From positions 24,852 through 88,851 of the forward strand of contig JAGWHB010000002.1 of assembly GCA_028867035.1 (NCBI GenBank): a stretch of DNA of 64,000 bases. Direction: 5' to 3'. The stretch comes from Nitrososphaerota archaeon (GTDB taxonomy: Archaea; Thermoproteota; Nitrososphaeria; Nitrososphaerales; Gagatemarchaeaceae). The position numbers and the translations under genes were made by a program. The notes under the pieces were generated by a model that saw nothing but the letters and a program-made list of their open reading frames with translations, was not told the DNA's origin and searched no databases. Positions within the stretch are counted from its first letter, which is position 1. Every line of letters begins with the position of its first letter. This document shows positions 1-8,469 of this stretch, piece by piece.

Positions 1-2
1 GG

Positions 3-290
3 AGCAGCGGCGGCGGAAGCGGCGGCTTCAGGTCCTTTAAGCCAAAGCCGGTTGAAGTAGGAAAGGAGTACGACGTGACCATTTCCGAGATCAGCAGGCG
101 CGGGGACGGCATTGCAAAGATCGACGGTTTCGTCATCTTTGTCGCCGGAGCCAAGCAGGGCTGGCAGGGCAAGGTCAAGGTGACCCAGGTAGCCAACAGG
201 TTCGCCACCGGCGCGGTTGTCGGCGGCTCTGAAGGCATGTCTGGCAGCACCGAAGGCCAGGCCTCCACAAGCGAAGAGCAAGGAATGTAA
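3..290 (+). CDS. TRAM-domain small RNA-binding protein (5' partial)
   Basis: The reading frame is open from the window edge, so the 5' end lies outside. The visible part is a Gly/Ser-rich leader, then a KPVEVGKEYDVTISEI stretch and a RRGDGIAKIDGFVIFV stretch. This is the layout of archaeal stand-alone TRAM proteins: a short flexible glycine-rich N-terminus and a single five-strand beta-barrel that binds RNA, for which an RNA-chaperone or cold-shock-like role has been proposed. The conserved NRFAT motif is present near residue 67 of the visible part. The C-terminal tail of about 25 residues is Ser/Gly/Glu-rich and probably disordered. The GTG at 75 would cut the first beta strand and is not a credible start. 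Family assignment is strong; the function is inferred from the family. Confidence 0.85.
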   Translation, partial: SSGGGSGGFRSFKPKPVEVGKEYDVTISEISRRGDGIAKIDGFVIFVAGAKQGWQGKVKVTQVANRFATGAVVGGSEGMSGSTEGQASTSEEQGM

Positions 291-386
291 GGTCCGCCAA
301 GGGCCTTCTTCCGGACTGGCGGCTCGTCTTTTACAAAGGCCGCTCCGTTTTAATTTTATGCGCAAAATGGTGCGACTTGCACCCGA

Positions 387-1514
387 CTACGTCCAGAAGG
401 TCGTGAGCTGGGCGTAGGTGCTCTGTAGGGAGACCAACGCGAGCAGCACGAGGACCGGAACCAAGAGGTTCTTCTTCGCCGTGCCGAAGACAAGGATCAA
501 CGGCCAGGCCGAAAGCATCAGGCGCGGCCCCGACATGTAGGCCGTCCCCACAAGGCTCAGGATAAAGACCATGAAACCCGATGAATAGAGCGCCAGCCAC
601 CTGTCTGTCTTCCACAAGAAGTAGGCGAGGGCGAAGAAGGTCAGCGTGTACAAGTATCTCATGACTAGCTGCTCGACGGGGTTCCCCTGGGTCGAGAATA
701 TTCCTGTGAAGAAGGCCTCGAACTGGGCAATGGGGTTCTCCAGGTGCGTCCCCCAAGGGGCCTGGGCGGCGATTATCGAGAAGAGCTGTCCCGACTGCAA
801 GTCAAGGACGTACATCCATAGGCCAAACGCGAGGAAGGGGAGGAAGAGCCATGCATATGCGAGCTCGGGGAATCTCTTCCGGCCCATCGTAGCCGTTCCT
901 GATGCTTCAGCCTGGGTTCTAGGCTTCTGAAGTCGGGGTACGACCCACCGGAGGACAGCGATGCCCAACAGGAACATGGGAACGAGCAGATTGACGTAGC
1001 TGCCCAGGACGGCCAGGCTCGAAGCGATCCCGACGAGGATATGCCTCCCCTTGAGGAAGAAATAGACCGCGAGCACGGCGAAGAATATGTAGACCGGCTC
1101 GCTGTACGCCACCAGGCCGTAGGTCACGAAGGTCGGGAAGAATGAGAACGCCAGGGAGGCGTAGAGCGAGTTGGTCGGGCTGAAATACAACCTCGCCACG
1201 AAATAGAATGCGAAAGGAACTAGGACCGAGAACACGTTCGAAACGACGACGGCGGACACGAGGTAGTTGCCCGCCACGGCGGCAGTCAGCCTGATGAAGG
1301 CCGGGTACAGAGGAGCGAACGCATAATTCGCGTTGACCATCCCAGGCGGGTACCCGCTCTGTGCTATGCCTAAGTAGTAGACCGAGTCCCACTTCGTGGA
1401 GAGCTGGGTCAGCAGGTCAGTGCCCACGAAGGCGTAGATGAAGGCGAGGGAGGCGACCTTGATGGCGACGCTCGCGAGGACTATGTACAGGAGGTGCTCG
1501 TTTCTCTCTTTCAA
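387..1514 (-). CDS. PIG-V-like GT-C mannosyltransferase, polytopic membrane protein
   Basis: The product is a 375-residue integral membrane protein with about nine to ten hydrophobic segments. The first loop after TM1 carries WDSVYYLGIAQSGY, matching the W-D-x-x-x-Y-x-x-I-A-x-x-G-Y signature of PIG-V/GPI mannosyltransferase 2-like GT-C enzymes. These transfer a sugar from a lipid-linked donor on the outer face of the membrane. The substrate here is unknown; lipid or protein glycosylation are both possible. The start is TTG at 1514, with an A/T-rich box around 1545-1553 on the same strand. The gene stands alone between a TRAM gene and an ACT-V4R gene. Family assignment is good; substrate is not predictable from sequence. 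Confidence 0.75.
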   Translation of the reverse strand: MKERNEHLLYIVLASVAIKVASLAFIYAFVGTDLLTQLSTKWDSVYYLGIAQSGYPPGMVNANYAFAPLYPAFIRLTAAVAGNYLVSAVVVSNVFSVLVPFAFYFVARLYFSPTNSLYASLAFSFFPTFVTYGLVAYSEPVYIFFAVLAVYFFLKGRHILVGIASSLAVLGSYVNLLVPMFLLGIAVLRWVVPRLQKPRTQAEASGTATMGRKRFPELAYAWLFLPFLAFGLWMYVLDLQSGQLFSIIAAQAPWGTHLENPIAQFEAFFTGIFSTQGNPVEQLVMRYLYTLTFFALAYFLWKTDRWLALYSSGFMVFILSLVGTAYMSGPRLMLSAWPLILVFGTAKKNLLVPVLVLLALVSLQSTYAQLTTFWT

Positions 1515-1584
1515 CCGAAGGACGCTGACCTGTCTTTGTCCACTGGATAATTAAGAGTGATTTGCAAGGCGTCGGACTGCGGGC

Positions 1585-2343
1585 CTAGGCCGTGCTGATC
1601 TGGAAGACGCAGGCCTTCGACCCGCGCAGTCTGCACTCGATTTCCTTGACGACTGGTTGCTTCCCCCTGGTGACCTCTGCCGAGCCCTCCCAGAACCCCC
1701 TATAGAAGTCGCACCCCTTCCGGACCCTTTCGGCCCCTGAGCACTCGAAGCAGTCCGCTACTGTGATGCGGACCTCCTTGGATTCAGGCTTCGTCGTGGA
1801 TTCTACGACCCCCCACCCCTGGGCGGTCAGCGCGCGGCCCAGGTAAGACGAGTCGGACACGACGTTCTCGACGCCGAGCTCCTTCACCCTCCTCTGCGCG
1901 TTGTCTTTGCCCAGAGCCTTGCCCTGCTCGTAGAGGAGCACCTCTCCCCCCGTGCCGAATATTTTCACTATGTAGTCGTAGACCCTGGCCAGGCCCTCCC
2001 TGCGCATGAGGATGTAGTCGTCGTCCCCCACCCGTATGCCCGTGTGGAAAGTGTCGACGAGCAGGCCGTCCACCCCCTCTCTCACGTCTGCTTCGAGGTT
2101 CGCTGACAGTCGGACGAGCACGGCCTTCAGGCGCTCCGGTGTCTCCGTCGGCGAGAGGGACTCGGCGAAGGCCGTGAGCATGGCCGTCCCGTCGCTGAGG
2201 CTGTAGGATGTCATCCCGATGAAGTTCACCCTCTTTCCCAGACCGTCCAGGATGGCGCTCATCGAGCCCGGCGCGTCCGACATGTGCACGATTATGTGGA
2301 ACAGCTTCCTCCCCTTCGCATAATGTATGGGAAAGTTTCGCAT
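1585..2343 (-). CDS. ACT domain fused to V4R (4-vinyl reductase-like) sensor domain
   Basis: The start is ATG at 2343; a longer frame to 2460 exists but its extra residues look non-coding. Residues 1-85 form an ACT-like ligand-binding domain with the HIIVHMSDAPGSMSAIL strand-helix and the expected strand alternation. Residues about 90-252 resemble the V4R domain, a NO-signalling-like fold that binds small hydrophobic ligands. Three cysteines near the C-terminus (CFECSG and a later CRLRGSKAC) fit the metal-binding cysteines often seen in V4R proteins. There is no DNA-binding domain in this chain, so it is probably a ligand sensor or enzyme-associated regulator. It is divergent from the CBS gene at 2476. 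Domain calls are by eye; the ligand is unknown. Confidence 0.65.
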   Translation of the reverse strand: MRNFPIHYAKGRKLFHIIVHMSDAPGSMSAILDGLGKRVNFIGMTSYSLSDGTAMLTAFAESLSPTETPERLKAVLVRLSANLEADVREGVDGLLVDTFHTGIRVGDDDYILMRREGLARVYDYIVKIFGTGGEVLLYEQGKALGKDNAQRRVKELGVENVVSDSSYLGRALTAQGWGVVESTTKPESKEVRITVADCFECSGAERVRKGCDFYRGFWEGSAEVTRGKQPVVKEIECRLRGSKACVFQISTA

Positions 2344-2475
2344 GTGTATTTCTTTCAAGAACGTGAGGCCTTGGGGACGAGGGCAAGTGGAACGCCAGAT
2401 AAGCATTTGATTCGTCGGCGAGCAAAAACATCGAGCCAAAAGGCTTAATCGACTCCGCAATCCCTGACTGTCACC

Positions 2476-2904
2476 ATGGTGCTATACGCCAGGGACATCG
2501 TGGAGAAGGATTTCCTTTCGCTTTCCGCCAACAGCACCGTCCTCGAGGGGGCGAAGGCGATGAAGGGCACGAGGCACGGCTTCGCTGTGGTCGGCACCCC
2601 CAACGACCCCCTGGGCATAGTCACCGAATGGGACATACTCGCCAAAGTGGTCGCCGAAGGATGGGACCCCCAGAAGGTCACCATGGGGGAGATCATGTCG
2701 AAGGAGCTGGTGAGCGTGGACGCGGGCGCGGGCCTTTCGGCTGTCTCTCAGCTGATGACCGAGCGCGGCGTGAGGCGCCTCTTGGTGAAGGACGGGAGCC
2801 AGGTCATCGGGTTCATCACCTCGAAGACGATGCTGGCGCGCATGAACGACTACGTGGACAAGGTCTCGTCGCAGATAAGCAGGCTGCAGACCCCCTGGTT
2901 CTAG
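2476..2904 (+). CDS. Two-CBS-domain protein
   Basis: The product is a 142-residue protein made of one pair of CBS motifs (a Bateman module). The first includes ARDIVEKDFLSLSANSTV and HGFAVVGTPNDPLGIVTE; the second includes MGEIMSKELVSVDAG and RRLLVKDGSQVIGFIT. Such modules bind adenosyl nucleotides and usually regulate a partner protein. No catalytic or transport domain is attached. A TATA-like GGCTTAATCG at about 2440-2449 lies some 28 nt before the ATG, which suggests a leaderless transcript. The gene shares a short intergenic region with the divergent ACT-V4R gene, so co-regulation is possible. The family call is secure; the partner is unknown. Confidence 0.85.
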   Translation: MVLYARDIVEKDFLSLSANSTVLEGAKAMKGTRHGFAVVGTPNDPLGIVTEWDILAKVVAEGWDPQKVTMGEIMSKELVSVDAGAGLSAVSQLMTERGVRRLLVKDGSQVIGFITSKTMLARMNDYVDKVSSQISRLQTPWF

Positions 2905-2974
2905 TCGATGCACGAAGCTCCGTCATAGCTGTCCAAGACCATGGGCCTTATCAATCATGACCAACTGAGATAGT

Positions 2975-3478
2975 GTGAAGAGTAGGCCGGCGCGAACAGA
3001 AAGGGCTTGGATGGCAGGGTTCGCCGATGGGGAAGGTCTGATAACAATCACATGCCAGATTCGGAGAGCCCGGCCTTCACCCGCATACCGAGCCTATGTG
3101 TCAGTTAGTAATACCAACAGGAGGGTCCTAGGGATATTCCCAAAGCACTACGGCGGCAAAGTCTACCAATTACATGAAAAGAGGAGGGACATCATGGGAA
3201 ACAAATGGGCCGACGCCTTCGCTTGGTACTGCCCCGTCTCGTCTACCAAGCAGTTCCTTCTGGACCTGATGCCGTTTTTTAGGTTGAAGGGAAAACAAGC
3301 GAAACTCGTCCTCGAGTTCATTGACAACAAGAATGCCTTCGCCCGCGGCAAGCGAAGGGGTAGAGGCGGATCCTCGCCTTTGACCCAGGAGGAGATCGCA
3401 TTCCGGGAAAGATTAAGAAGGCAAGTTAGGCTTCTTAACAGGAAGGGGAAGTATGCCCGTTCTCATGGGGGTGGTTGA
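2975..3478 (+). CDS. LAGLIDADG homing endonuclease-like protein (single motif)
   Basis: The product is a 167-residue protein with one LAGLIDADG motif (WMAGFADGEGLITIT), followed by the strand pattern and a second helical region (LLDLMPFFRLKGKQAKLVLEFI) typical of single-motif enzymes that act as homodimers. The acidic catalytic residue of the motif (D of FADGEG) is kept, so it may be active. The GTG at 2975 or the ATG at 3011 could be the start; a TATA-like CCTTATCAA at about 2946-2954 favours 2975. It is neither inside an intein nor inside a recognisable RNA intron. It ends 2 nt before the disrupted RNase HI frame. The C-terminal tail is very basic. Family is secure; target site unknown. Confidence 0.85.
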   Translation: MKSRPARTERAWMAGFADGEGLITITCQIRRARPSPAYRAYVSVSNTNRRVLGIFPKHYGGKVYQLHEKRRDIMGNKWADAFAWYCPVSSTKQFLLDLMPFFRLKGKQAKLVLEFIDNKNAFARGKRRGRGGSSPLTQEEIAFRERLRRQVRLLNRKGKYARSHGGG

Positions 3479-3480
3479 TT

Positions 3481-3898
3481 TTGGTCATCGAAGTTTACAT
3501 TGATGGCCTCAGTTAGCCAGCCCCGGAATCCCGGGACCGGGACCTACGGCTACGCCATCTACGACGGCGCCAAGAAGCTAGCCGAAGGCAACGGCCTCGC
3601 GGGCTACGACGTGACAAGCAACTTCGCGGAATACACAGCCCTCGCAGAGGCGCTGAAGAGGCTGAAGTCCTTGGGCATCGAGGGCGACGTGCTGATCAGG
3701 TCAGACTCCCAGCTCCTGGTGGGCCAGATGAGCGAGGGGTGGAAGGTCAAGGGAGGAGTGTATGTGGGCAAACTGAAGGAAGCGAGGGACCTCATGAAAG
3801 AATTCGGTTCAATCAGGTTCGAGTGGATCCCGAGGGAGCAGAACTCGGAGGCCGACCTCCTGACGAGGGTGGCTTACGCCAGATACCGCCGGCGTTGA
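3481..3898 (+). CDS. rnhA: Ribonuclease HI with a frame disruption after codon 11
   Basis: RNase HI cleaves RNA in RNA-DNA hybrids with a D-E-D-D metal site. From 3481 the frame reads VIEVYIDGLS, carrying the first catalytic Asp (YIDG), then meets TAG at 3514-3516. The rest continues in the +1 frame from AGC at 3515 as SQPRNPGTGTYGYAIY, with Glu in NFAEYTAL, Asp in IRSDSQLL and Asp in EQNSEADLL. Joining the frames at Ser gives the archaeal pattern DGLxxPxNPG. A start at TTG 3500 or ATG 3503 would give an intact frame but lacks strand 1 and the first catalytic Asp. The cause may be a 1- or 4-nt insertion, a sequencing error or recoding. A LAGLIDADG gene lies directly upstream. Confidence 0.75.
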
Positions 3899-3925
3899 GG
3901 CGGCACCGACTTTCGGCCGAAGTGG

Positions 3926-3932
3926 ATTTAAG
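3926..3932 (+). promoter_or_regulatory. TATA-like box of the surface-protein gene
   Basis: ATTTAAG is centred 26 nt before the GTG at 3955. That spacing places transcription start at or next to the start codon, supporting a leaderless message and the choice of GTG 3955 over longer frames that run through the RNase HI gene. Confidence 0.5.
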
Positions 3933-3954
3933 TCGAACTGGCACTCCACCATGG

Positions 3955-6564
3955 GTGGTGTCCCGGAGAGGCCCCAGGCGGTCCAAGAGACTCCCATTCC
4001 TGGCGCCCCTCGTGGTCATCCTCGCCCTCGGGTCCTCTTTATTCCTGCTGACTGTCCCAGCGGCGCACGCTTCTGCCGGCGCAGGCGGAGGCCAAGGCGC
4101 GTCTGCCGGAGCTCCAAGACCCCAGCAGGGGTCGGCCGCACTAAGCGGGGCGACCGGGACGCCTGCCACGGACATCAATCTCATGAGGAGCTTCCAGGGC
4201 CTGCAGTATGGCACCAACGGCGGCCTGTTCGACAGTTACTCGCCCCCCGACGTGCAGGTAGCCTCAGGCCCGACAGAAGTGGTGGAGATGGCGAACGTCG
4301 ACGAACAGATATTCACGAAGACAGGCACAAGCATCGCCGTCGTCCCCCTATCGAACATATTCAACACCGGCTCCGACGACATCGGAGACCCGCGCCTGGT
4401 CTACGACAATTCGAGCGGTCTCTTCTTCGCGTCGGTGTTTGACTTCACGACCCAGGGGGTGCAGATAGCTGTCACGAAGTCGTCCTCGGCAGATGGCGGA
4501 TGGTACTACTACTCGATCACCAACGCCAACGACCCCACCCTCTCGGCCGCCAACGTCTGCGTCGACCAGCCGTTCATAGGGGTAAGCACGGACAAAGTGG
4601 TGGTGACAGGGAACGACTATTATGCGGCAGGGCCCGGCTCCTGCAGGCCTCTGGGGAACTTCGCCTACCAGGAGGTATGGGTGATCAACAAGGCAGAGAT
4701 GGTTTCCGGCGGTTACATCAATTGGTACTACTGGTACTACCCGTTCAGCTCCTACGGCTACGGGTCGATGAGGCCCGTCACCACCCCAACGAGCACGGCC
4801 TACGTCGTGTGCACCACCTGCGGCAACGGGATACTCCTCGAGGAGTACAACGGGGTCCCCAACCCCGGGTCTCCCCCTACGCAGACGCAGTTCACCGTCC
4901 CCTTCGTGACCCCGACGCCGCCCCCGGCCGCCCCCCACCTCGGTAATACTGACCTGCTCGACACCGACGGGGACGTCAGGGTCTGGAGCACTGCCTGGAT
5001 GAACGGGATATGGATTGCAATGAACGACGGGTGCGTCCCCGGAGGCGACAACGCCCTCAGGTCCTGCGCCCACCTTGTCCAGATCTCCGTCACCGCCAAC
5101 CTCGTGACGGTCGACCAGGACATCTACGGCCCTCCCGGCTATTACCTGTTCTACCCTGCGGTGACGGCCGACTCCTTCGGAGGCATAGGTCTCGTCATCG
5201 GATACTCCAGCCCGTCGGTCTACCCGAGTGTGCTGGTGACCGGGATGAAAGCGGGCGAGACGGCGGGGAGCCTGGAGTCCAATCTTGTGACTGTCACCAA
5301 CGGCACAGGGTACGCCTGCCACTATGTCCGCTCTTCTGGGCTGTGCAGATATGGGGACTACTTCGGCGCCTCCGCGGACCCGACGGACCCCTCGCTGATG
5401 TGGTTCGGAGGACAGTACGAGACATCCGCCGGGTGGGCTACCTCAGTGACCGCCGTCAGGGTAGGATTTGCAGCCGTTACGTTGAGCTATTCGACCCAGG
5501 ACGGCAGCACCCCGGCCGGCAGCACGTCGGTGTCGTATGTCCAGTCTGGGTCAGCGAAGTCCGGGACACTGTCGCCAACCCCCGGGACCTACTACATGGA
5601 CCTGGGAAGCACGTGGAGCGTGGGGGGCCAGACCGGAGGCACTTCCACCGAAAGATGGGCCTCGCTCGGCACCCTCGGTGGTACCGTAACGGGGGACCTG
5701 GCCAACAGCATTGTCTACTACCACCAATATCTCATCACGCCCACCTACACCGTCGTCGGAGGGGGTTCGGGATATGGCGCACCGGGAATCACCTGTTCGC
5801 AGTTCGGGTCCTCGGTGACAGCTACTTCAGGATCTCAAATGTGGGCTGACGCGGGGTCCAGCTGCAGCTTCGACCAGACGCTCCAGGGTTCGACTTCGAC
5901 GGAAAGGTGGATCCAGACTTCCTCCACGGTAACGGTCGGAGGCGCAGGCGCCGTGTCTGAGACATACGACCACCAGTACTACCTGACGGTGTCGGTCACC
6001 CCCTCGCAGGGAGGGTCGCAGTCGCTCACGAGTGGATGGCAGGACGCGGGGATGACAGTGTCCCTGAGCGCCACCGCATCGAGAGGATGGCAGTTCGAAA
6101 GCTGGTCCGGGACAGGCTCGGGCGCCTACTCCGGCAGCAGCGCAGACACGACGTTCTCCATGAATGGGCCGGTCAGCGAGGTGGCCGATTTCTATCCGGG
6201 CCTAACGATCTCCGCTTCTGGGAGCGGGTCCGTCCAGTACAGCTTCGGCAGCACCCAGGGGGCAGTCCAGCCAGGAGGAAGCACCACGGTGTACGCACCC
6301 GTGGGGACGACGGTCACACTCACCCCCAGTCCATCTTCGTTCTTCTACACCTTCAGCGGCTGGGGCGGCGGGCTCTCGGGAGGGACTAGTCCCGGCCAGT
6401 TCCAGCTCAACGGCGCGTCCAACGTGTCCGCGAGCTTCGGCCTCAATTTCACGGTGGTCGGCGCCCTCGTAGGGGTGGCGGCGGCCGCAGTCGTGGGGGT
6501 GTTCGTCGCTCTGAGGCGCAGGGGAGGGTCAGGCTCGATCCCCCCTCCGCCGCCAGGCTGGTAG
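3955..6564 (+). CDS. Large secreted, C-terminally membrane-anchored surface protein
   Basis: The product is about 869 residues. An Arg-rich n-region followed by a hydrophobic stretch (FLAPLVVILALGSSLFLL) and AHASA makes a signal peptide. Residues about 60-500 contain repeated Asp/Tyr/Gly-rich strands and paired cysteines and look like a beta-propeller-type ectodomain; no catalytic motif is recognisable. Residues about 500-820 hold repeats with HQY...TERW and WQFESWSG/FSGWGGG motifs, resembling the beta-grasp repeats of bacterial and archaeal surface proteins. A single TM helix (FTVVGALVGVAAAAVVGVFV) is followed by a positive stop-transfer RRR and a PPPPPGW tail. The start is GTG 3955 or 3958. 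It is probably an exposed adhesin or S-layer-associated protein; the function is inferred only from architecture. Confidence 0.75.
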   Translation: MVSRRGPRRSKRLPFLAPLVVILALGSSLFLLTVPAAHASAGAGGGQGASAGAPRPQQGSAALSGATGTPATDINLMRSFQGLQYGTNGGLFDSYSPPDVQVASGPTEVVEMANVDEQIFTKTGTSIAVVPLSNIFNTGSDDIGDPRLVYDNSSGLFFASVFDFTTQGVQIAVTKSSSADGGWYYYSITNANDPTLSAANVCVDQPFIGVSTDKVVVTGNDYYAAGPGSCRPLGNFAYQEVWVINKAEMVSGGYINWYYWYYPFSSYGYGSMRPVTTPTSTAYVVCTTCGNGILLEEYNGVPNPGSPPTQTQFTVPFVTPTPPPAAPHLGNTDLLDTDGDVRVWSTAWMNGIWIAMNDGCVPGGDNALRSCAHLVQISVTANLVTVDQDIYGPPGYYLFYPAVTADSFGGIGLVIGYSSPSVYPSVLVTGMKAGETAGSLESNLVTVTNGTGYACHYVRSSGLCRYGDYFGASADPTDPSLMWFGGQYETSAGWATSVTAVRVGFAAVTLSYSTQDGSTPAGSTSVSYVQSGSAKSGTLSPTPGTYYMDLGSTWSVGGQTGGTSTERWASLGTLGGTVTGDLANSIVYYHQYLITPTYTVVGGGSGYGAPGITCSQFGSSVTATSGSQMWADAGSSCSFDQTLQGSTSTERWIQTSSTVTVGGAGAVSETYDHQYYLTVSVTPSQGGSQSLTSGWQDAGMTVSLSATASRGWQFESWSGTGSGAYSGSSADTTFSMNGPVSEVADFYPGLTISASGSGSVQYSFGSTQGAVQPGGSTTVYAPVGTTVTLTPSPSSFFYTFSGWGGGLSGGTSPGQFQLNGASNVSASFGLNFTVVGALVGVAAAAVVGVFVALRRRGGSGSIPPPPPGW

Positions 6565-6607
6565 ACATCCTAGAAATCAGACGCGAGCCGAAGTACAAGA
6601 ATTTTGG

Positions 6608-6682
6608 TGGGCCTGCCCGGATTCGAACCGGGGATTCCCGCCATGTGAGGGCGGTGTCATAACCAGACTGGACCACAGGCCC
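6608..6682 (-). tRNA. tRNA-Val (CAC)
   Basis: The reverse complement folds as a full cloverleaf. The acceptor GGGCCTG pairs with CAGGCCC, the anticodon stem CCGCC/GGCGG encloses loop CTCACAT (anticodon CAC), and the T-arm is CCCGG-TTCGAAT-CCGGG. The discriminator is A at 6608 and the CCA is encoded at 6605-6607. There is no intron. It lies tail-to-tail with the surface-protein gene and 33 nt downstream of the L40e gene on the same strand. Confidence 0.95.
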
Positions 6683-6715
6683 TGCGATGGCCCTTCGAAG
6701 ACCCGATAATGACTG

Positions 6716-6883
6716 TTACTTCTTGAGGCCCACGGACCGGTTCTTCAGCCTCAGGTCAGAGGACTTGCACTTCCTGCACCTCTCGGCGTTGAGGGGGTTG
6801 CGCGCCCCGCACCTCAGGCACACCTGGAGGAAGAGCCTCCTCTTCTGGGCTATCTGCTTCTTGGCGGCGTCTGCTATGGGCAT
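6716..6883 (-). CDS. rpl40e: Large ribosomal subunit protein L40e
   Basis: A 55-residue protein starts at ATG 6883: MPIADAAKKQIAQKRRLFLQ, then a zinc knuckle CLRCGARN...CRKCKSSDLRLK. The C-x2-C...C-x2-C spacing and the basic tail are those of archaeal L40e, a zinc-binding protein of the 60S-like subunit that in eukaryotes is fused to ubiquitin. It is too short for many ORF filters but unmistakable. It may be cotranscribed with tRNA-Val, 33 nt downstream on the same strand. Confidence 0.95.
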   Translation of the reverse strand: MPIADAAKKQIAQKRRLFLQVCLRCGARNPLNAERCRKCKSSDLRLKNRSVGLKK

Positions 6884-6980
6884 GAAAGCGCTCTATCGGT
6901 CGCCCGCCGGCCGACGACTATGAAGCTTTCGGTGACGACTTTCAAAAACCGTTAAACCGAACACAACAGGTCGGAGGTGC

Positions 6981-7340
6981 GTGGAAAATGCGAAGGACGT
7001 CGATTCTTTCATAGCCTCCGCACCCAAGGACGCGCAGCCGAAGCTCAGGGAGGTGAGGGCAGCCATCAGGGATGCTGCCCCAGCGGCAAAGGAGAGCATA
7101 AGCTACAGGATCCCGTTCTACTACTACAAGGGGCGCCTGGCCTGGTTCGGACTTTCGAAGGCGCACATCGGGCTTTACCTCCGCCCGCCAATGATAGCGG
7201 ACCACAGGGCCGAGCTCAAGGGGTACACGACGACGAAGTCCGCCATTCACCTCCCCCTCGACAGGAAGATACCTGCCGCCCTCATCAAGAAGCTTGTGAA
7301 GGAGCAGGTGAAGAGGAACGATGCCGGGCTCGGGAGCTGA
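6981..7340 (+). CDS. DUF1801/YdhG-like small protein
   Basis: The product is a 119-residue protein. The pattern VDSFIASAPKDAQPKLREVR, then SYRIPFYYYKGRLAWFGLSK and HIGLYLRPP, and a closing PLDRKIPAALIKKLVK is typical of the DUF1801/YdhG family (iron-chaperone-like fold, related to frataxin-type folds). The biochemical role of the family is not settled. The start GTG 6981 has a GGAGGTG only a few nt upstream and a TATA-like CGTTAAACC at about 6950-6957. It is divergent from L40e. Family call good; function unknown. Confidence 0.8.
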   Translation: MENAKDVDSFIASAPKDAQPKLREVRAAIRDAAPAAKESISYRIPFYYYKGRLAWFGLSKAHIGLYLRPPMIADHRAELKGYTTTKSAIHLPLDRKIPAALIKKLVKEQVKRNDAGLGS

Positions 7341-7515
7341 TACCAAGGCCTGGCCCCTGCTCAACAAACATCGGCACCTGGGCAAGGTAATGGGCATCCT
7401 TCCTCTCCGCGGTAGCTGATCCCTTCCAATCCTCCTTTCCAATCGCTGCATTGTTACGTCCATGCGATCTCACCTGCTTGAAACGATTAAATCCGCAAGG
7501 GCGAGAACCGCACGT

Positions 7516-8412
7516 GTGACGTATTCGATCGTCGCCCGGGACAAGAAGACAGGTGAACTCGGGGTGGCGGTCCAATCCCACTACTTCTCGGTGGGTTCAG
7601 TGGTCACCTGGGCCCGGGCCGGGGTCGGGGCGGTGGCGACCCAGTCCATCGCCGAGCCCAGCTACGGGCCCCTCGGCCTCGAGCTGATGGGGGCAGGGAA
7701 GAGCGCGAGCGAGGCCCTGGAGGCTCTCCTCAGGGTTGACAAGAAGGCAGACCACAGGCAGGTGGCCATGGTGGACTCGAGGGGGGGAGTCGCAGCCCAC
7801 ACCGGAGGCAAGTGCATCCCTCACGCCGGCCAGGTATCGGGGGAGCAGTTCAGCTGTCAGGCGAACCTGATGCGCAACGATTCGATCTGGGGTGCGATGA
7901 AAGAATCCTACCAGAAGAACGAGGATGCCCCCCTCGCCGAAAGACTTGTCGAGGCTCTCCAGGCGGGGGAGGAGGCCGGCGGCGACGTCAGAGGGAAGCA
8001 GTCGGCTGCGATCCTCGTGGTCTCCGGGCAAGCCCAGCCGAGCCAGTGGGCGGGGAGGGTCATGGACCTCAGGGTCGAGGACAACCCCGACCCGATCCCC
8101 GAGCTCCGGCGCCTGGTGCGGTACAAGAGGGGATACGACTGGGTAGACAAGGGGGACGAGTACCTGGCTTCCAGGGACTACCCCAACGCACTCGAGGCCT
8201 ACAGGAAGGGACTGGAGCTGGTCCCCGAAGTTGACGAGCTCCGTTACTGGGTCGGACTGAGCTACCTCGCGACTTCCGAGAAGGAGAGGGGGAGGGACAT
8301 GCTCCGCGAGGTCTTCAAGAAGGACGGCTCCTGGGTCCAGCTGACGCGAGACCTTGTGCGCACCCAGGCGGTCCCGGTCGACCCCGCGTCAATCCAGGAC
8401 CTGCTTTCCTAG
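7516..8412 (+). CDS. DUF1028 Ntn-hydrolase-like protein with a C-terminal TPR-like extension
   Basis: The product is about 298 residues from GTG 7516. DUF1028 proteins start MTYSIVARD and belong to the Ntn-hydrolase fold; the Thr exposed after Met removal could be the nucleophile. The TATA-like GATTAAAT at about 7487-7494 is 25 nt upstream of 7516, supporting this start over ATG 7462. The core includes ELGVAVQSHYFSVGSVV, GVGAVATQSIAEPSYGP and CQANLMRND, all typical of the family. The C-terminal about 85 residues (YLASRDYPNALEAYRKGLEL and LRYWVGLSYL) form one or two TPR-like hairpins. The substrate is unknown. Family assignment secure. Confidence 0.85.
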   Translation: MTYSIVARDKKTGELGVAVQSHYFSVGSVVTWARAGVGAVATQSIAEPSYGPLGLELMGAGKSASEALEALLRVDKKADHRQVAMVDSRGGVAAHTGGKCIPHAGQVSGEQFSCQANLMRNDSIWGAMKESYQKNEDAPLAERLVEALQAGEEAGGDVRGKQSAAILVVSGQAQPSQWAGRVMDLRVEDNPDPIPELRRLVRYKRGYDWVDKGDEYLASRDYPNALEAYRKGLELVPEVDELRYWVGLSYLATSEKERGRDMLREVFKKDGSWVQLTRDLVRTQAVPVDPASIQDLLS

Positions 8413-8469
8413 GTCTTCCCGGCATCCCGAGACAGCGTGTTATATGGAGGCAGAACCCGCCTCCTTACC

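Noticed and set aside
3500-3898. RNase HI starting normally at TTG 3500 or ATG 3503
   Set aside because: It would lack the first beta strand and the first catalytic Asp, both of which are encoded just upstream in another frame.
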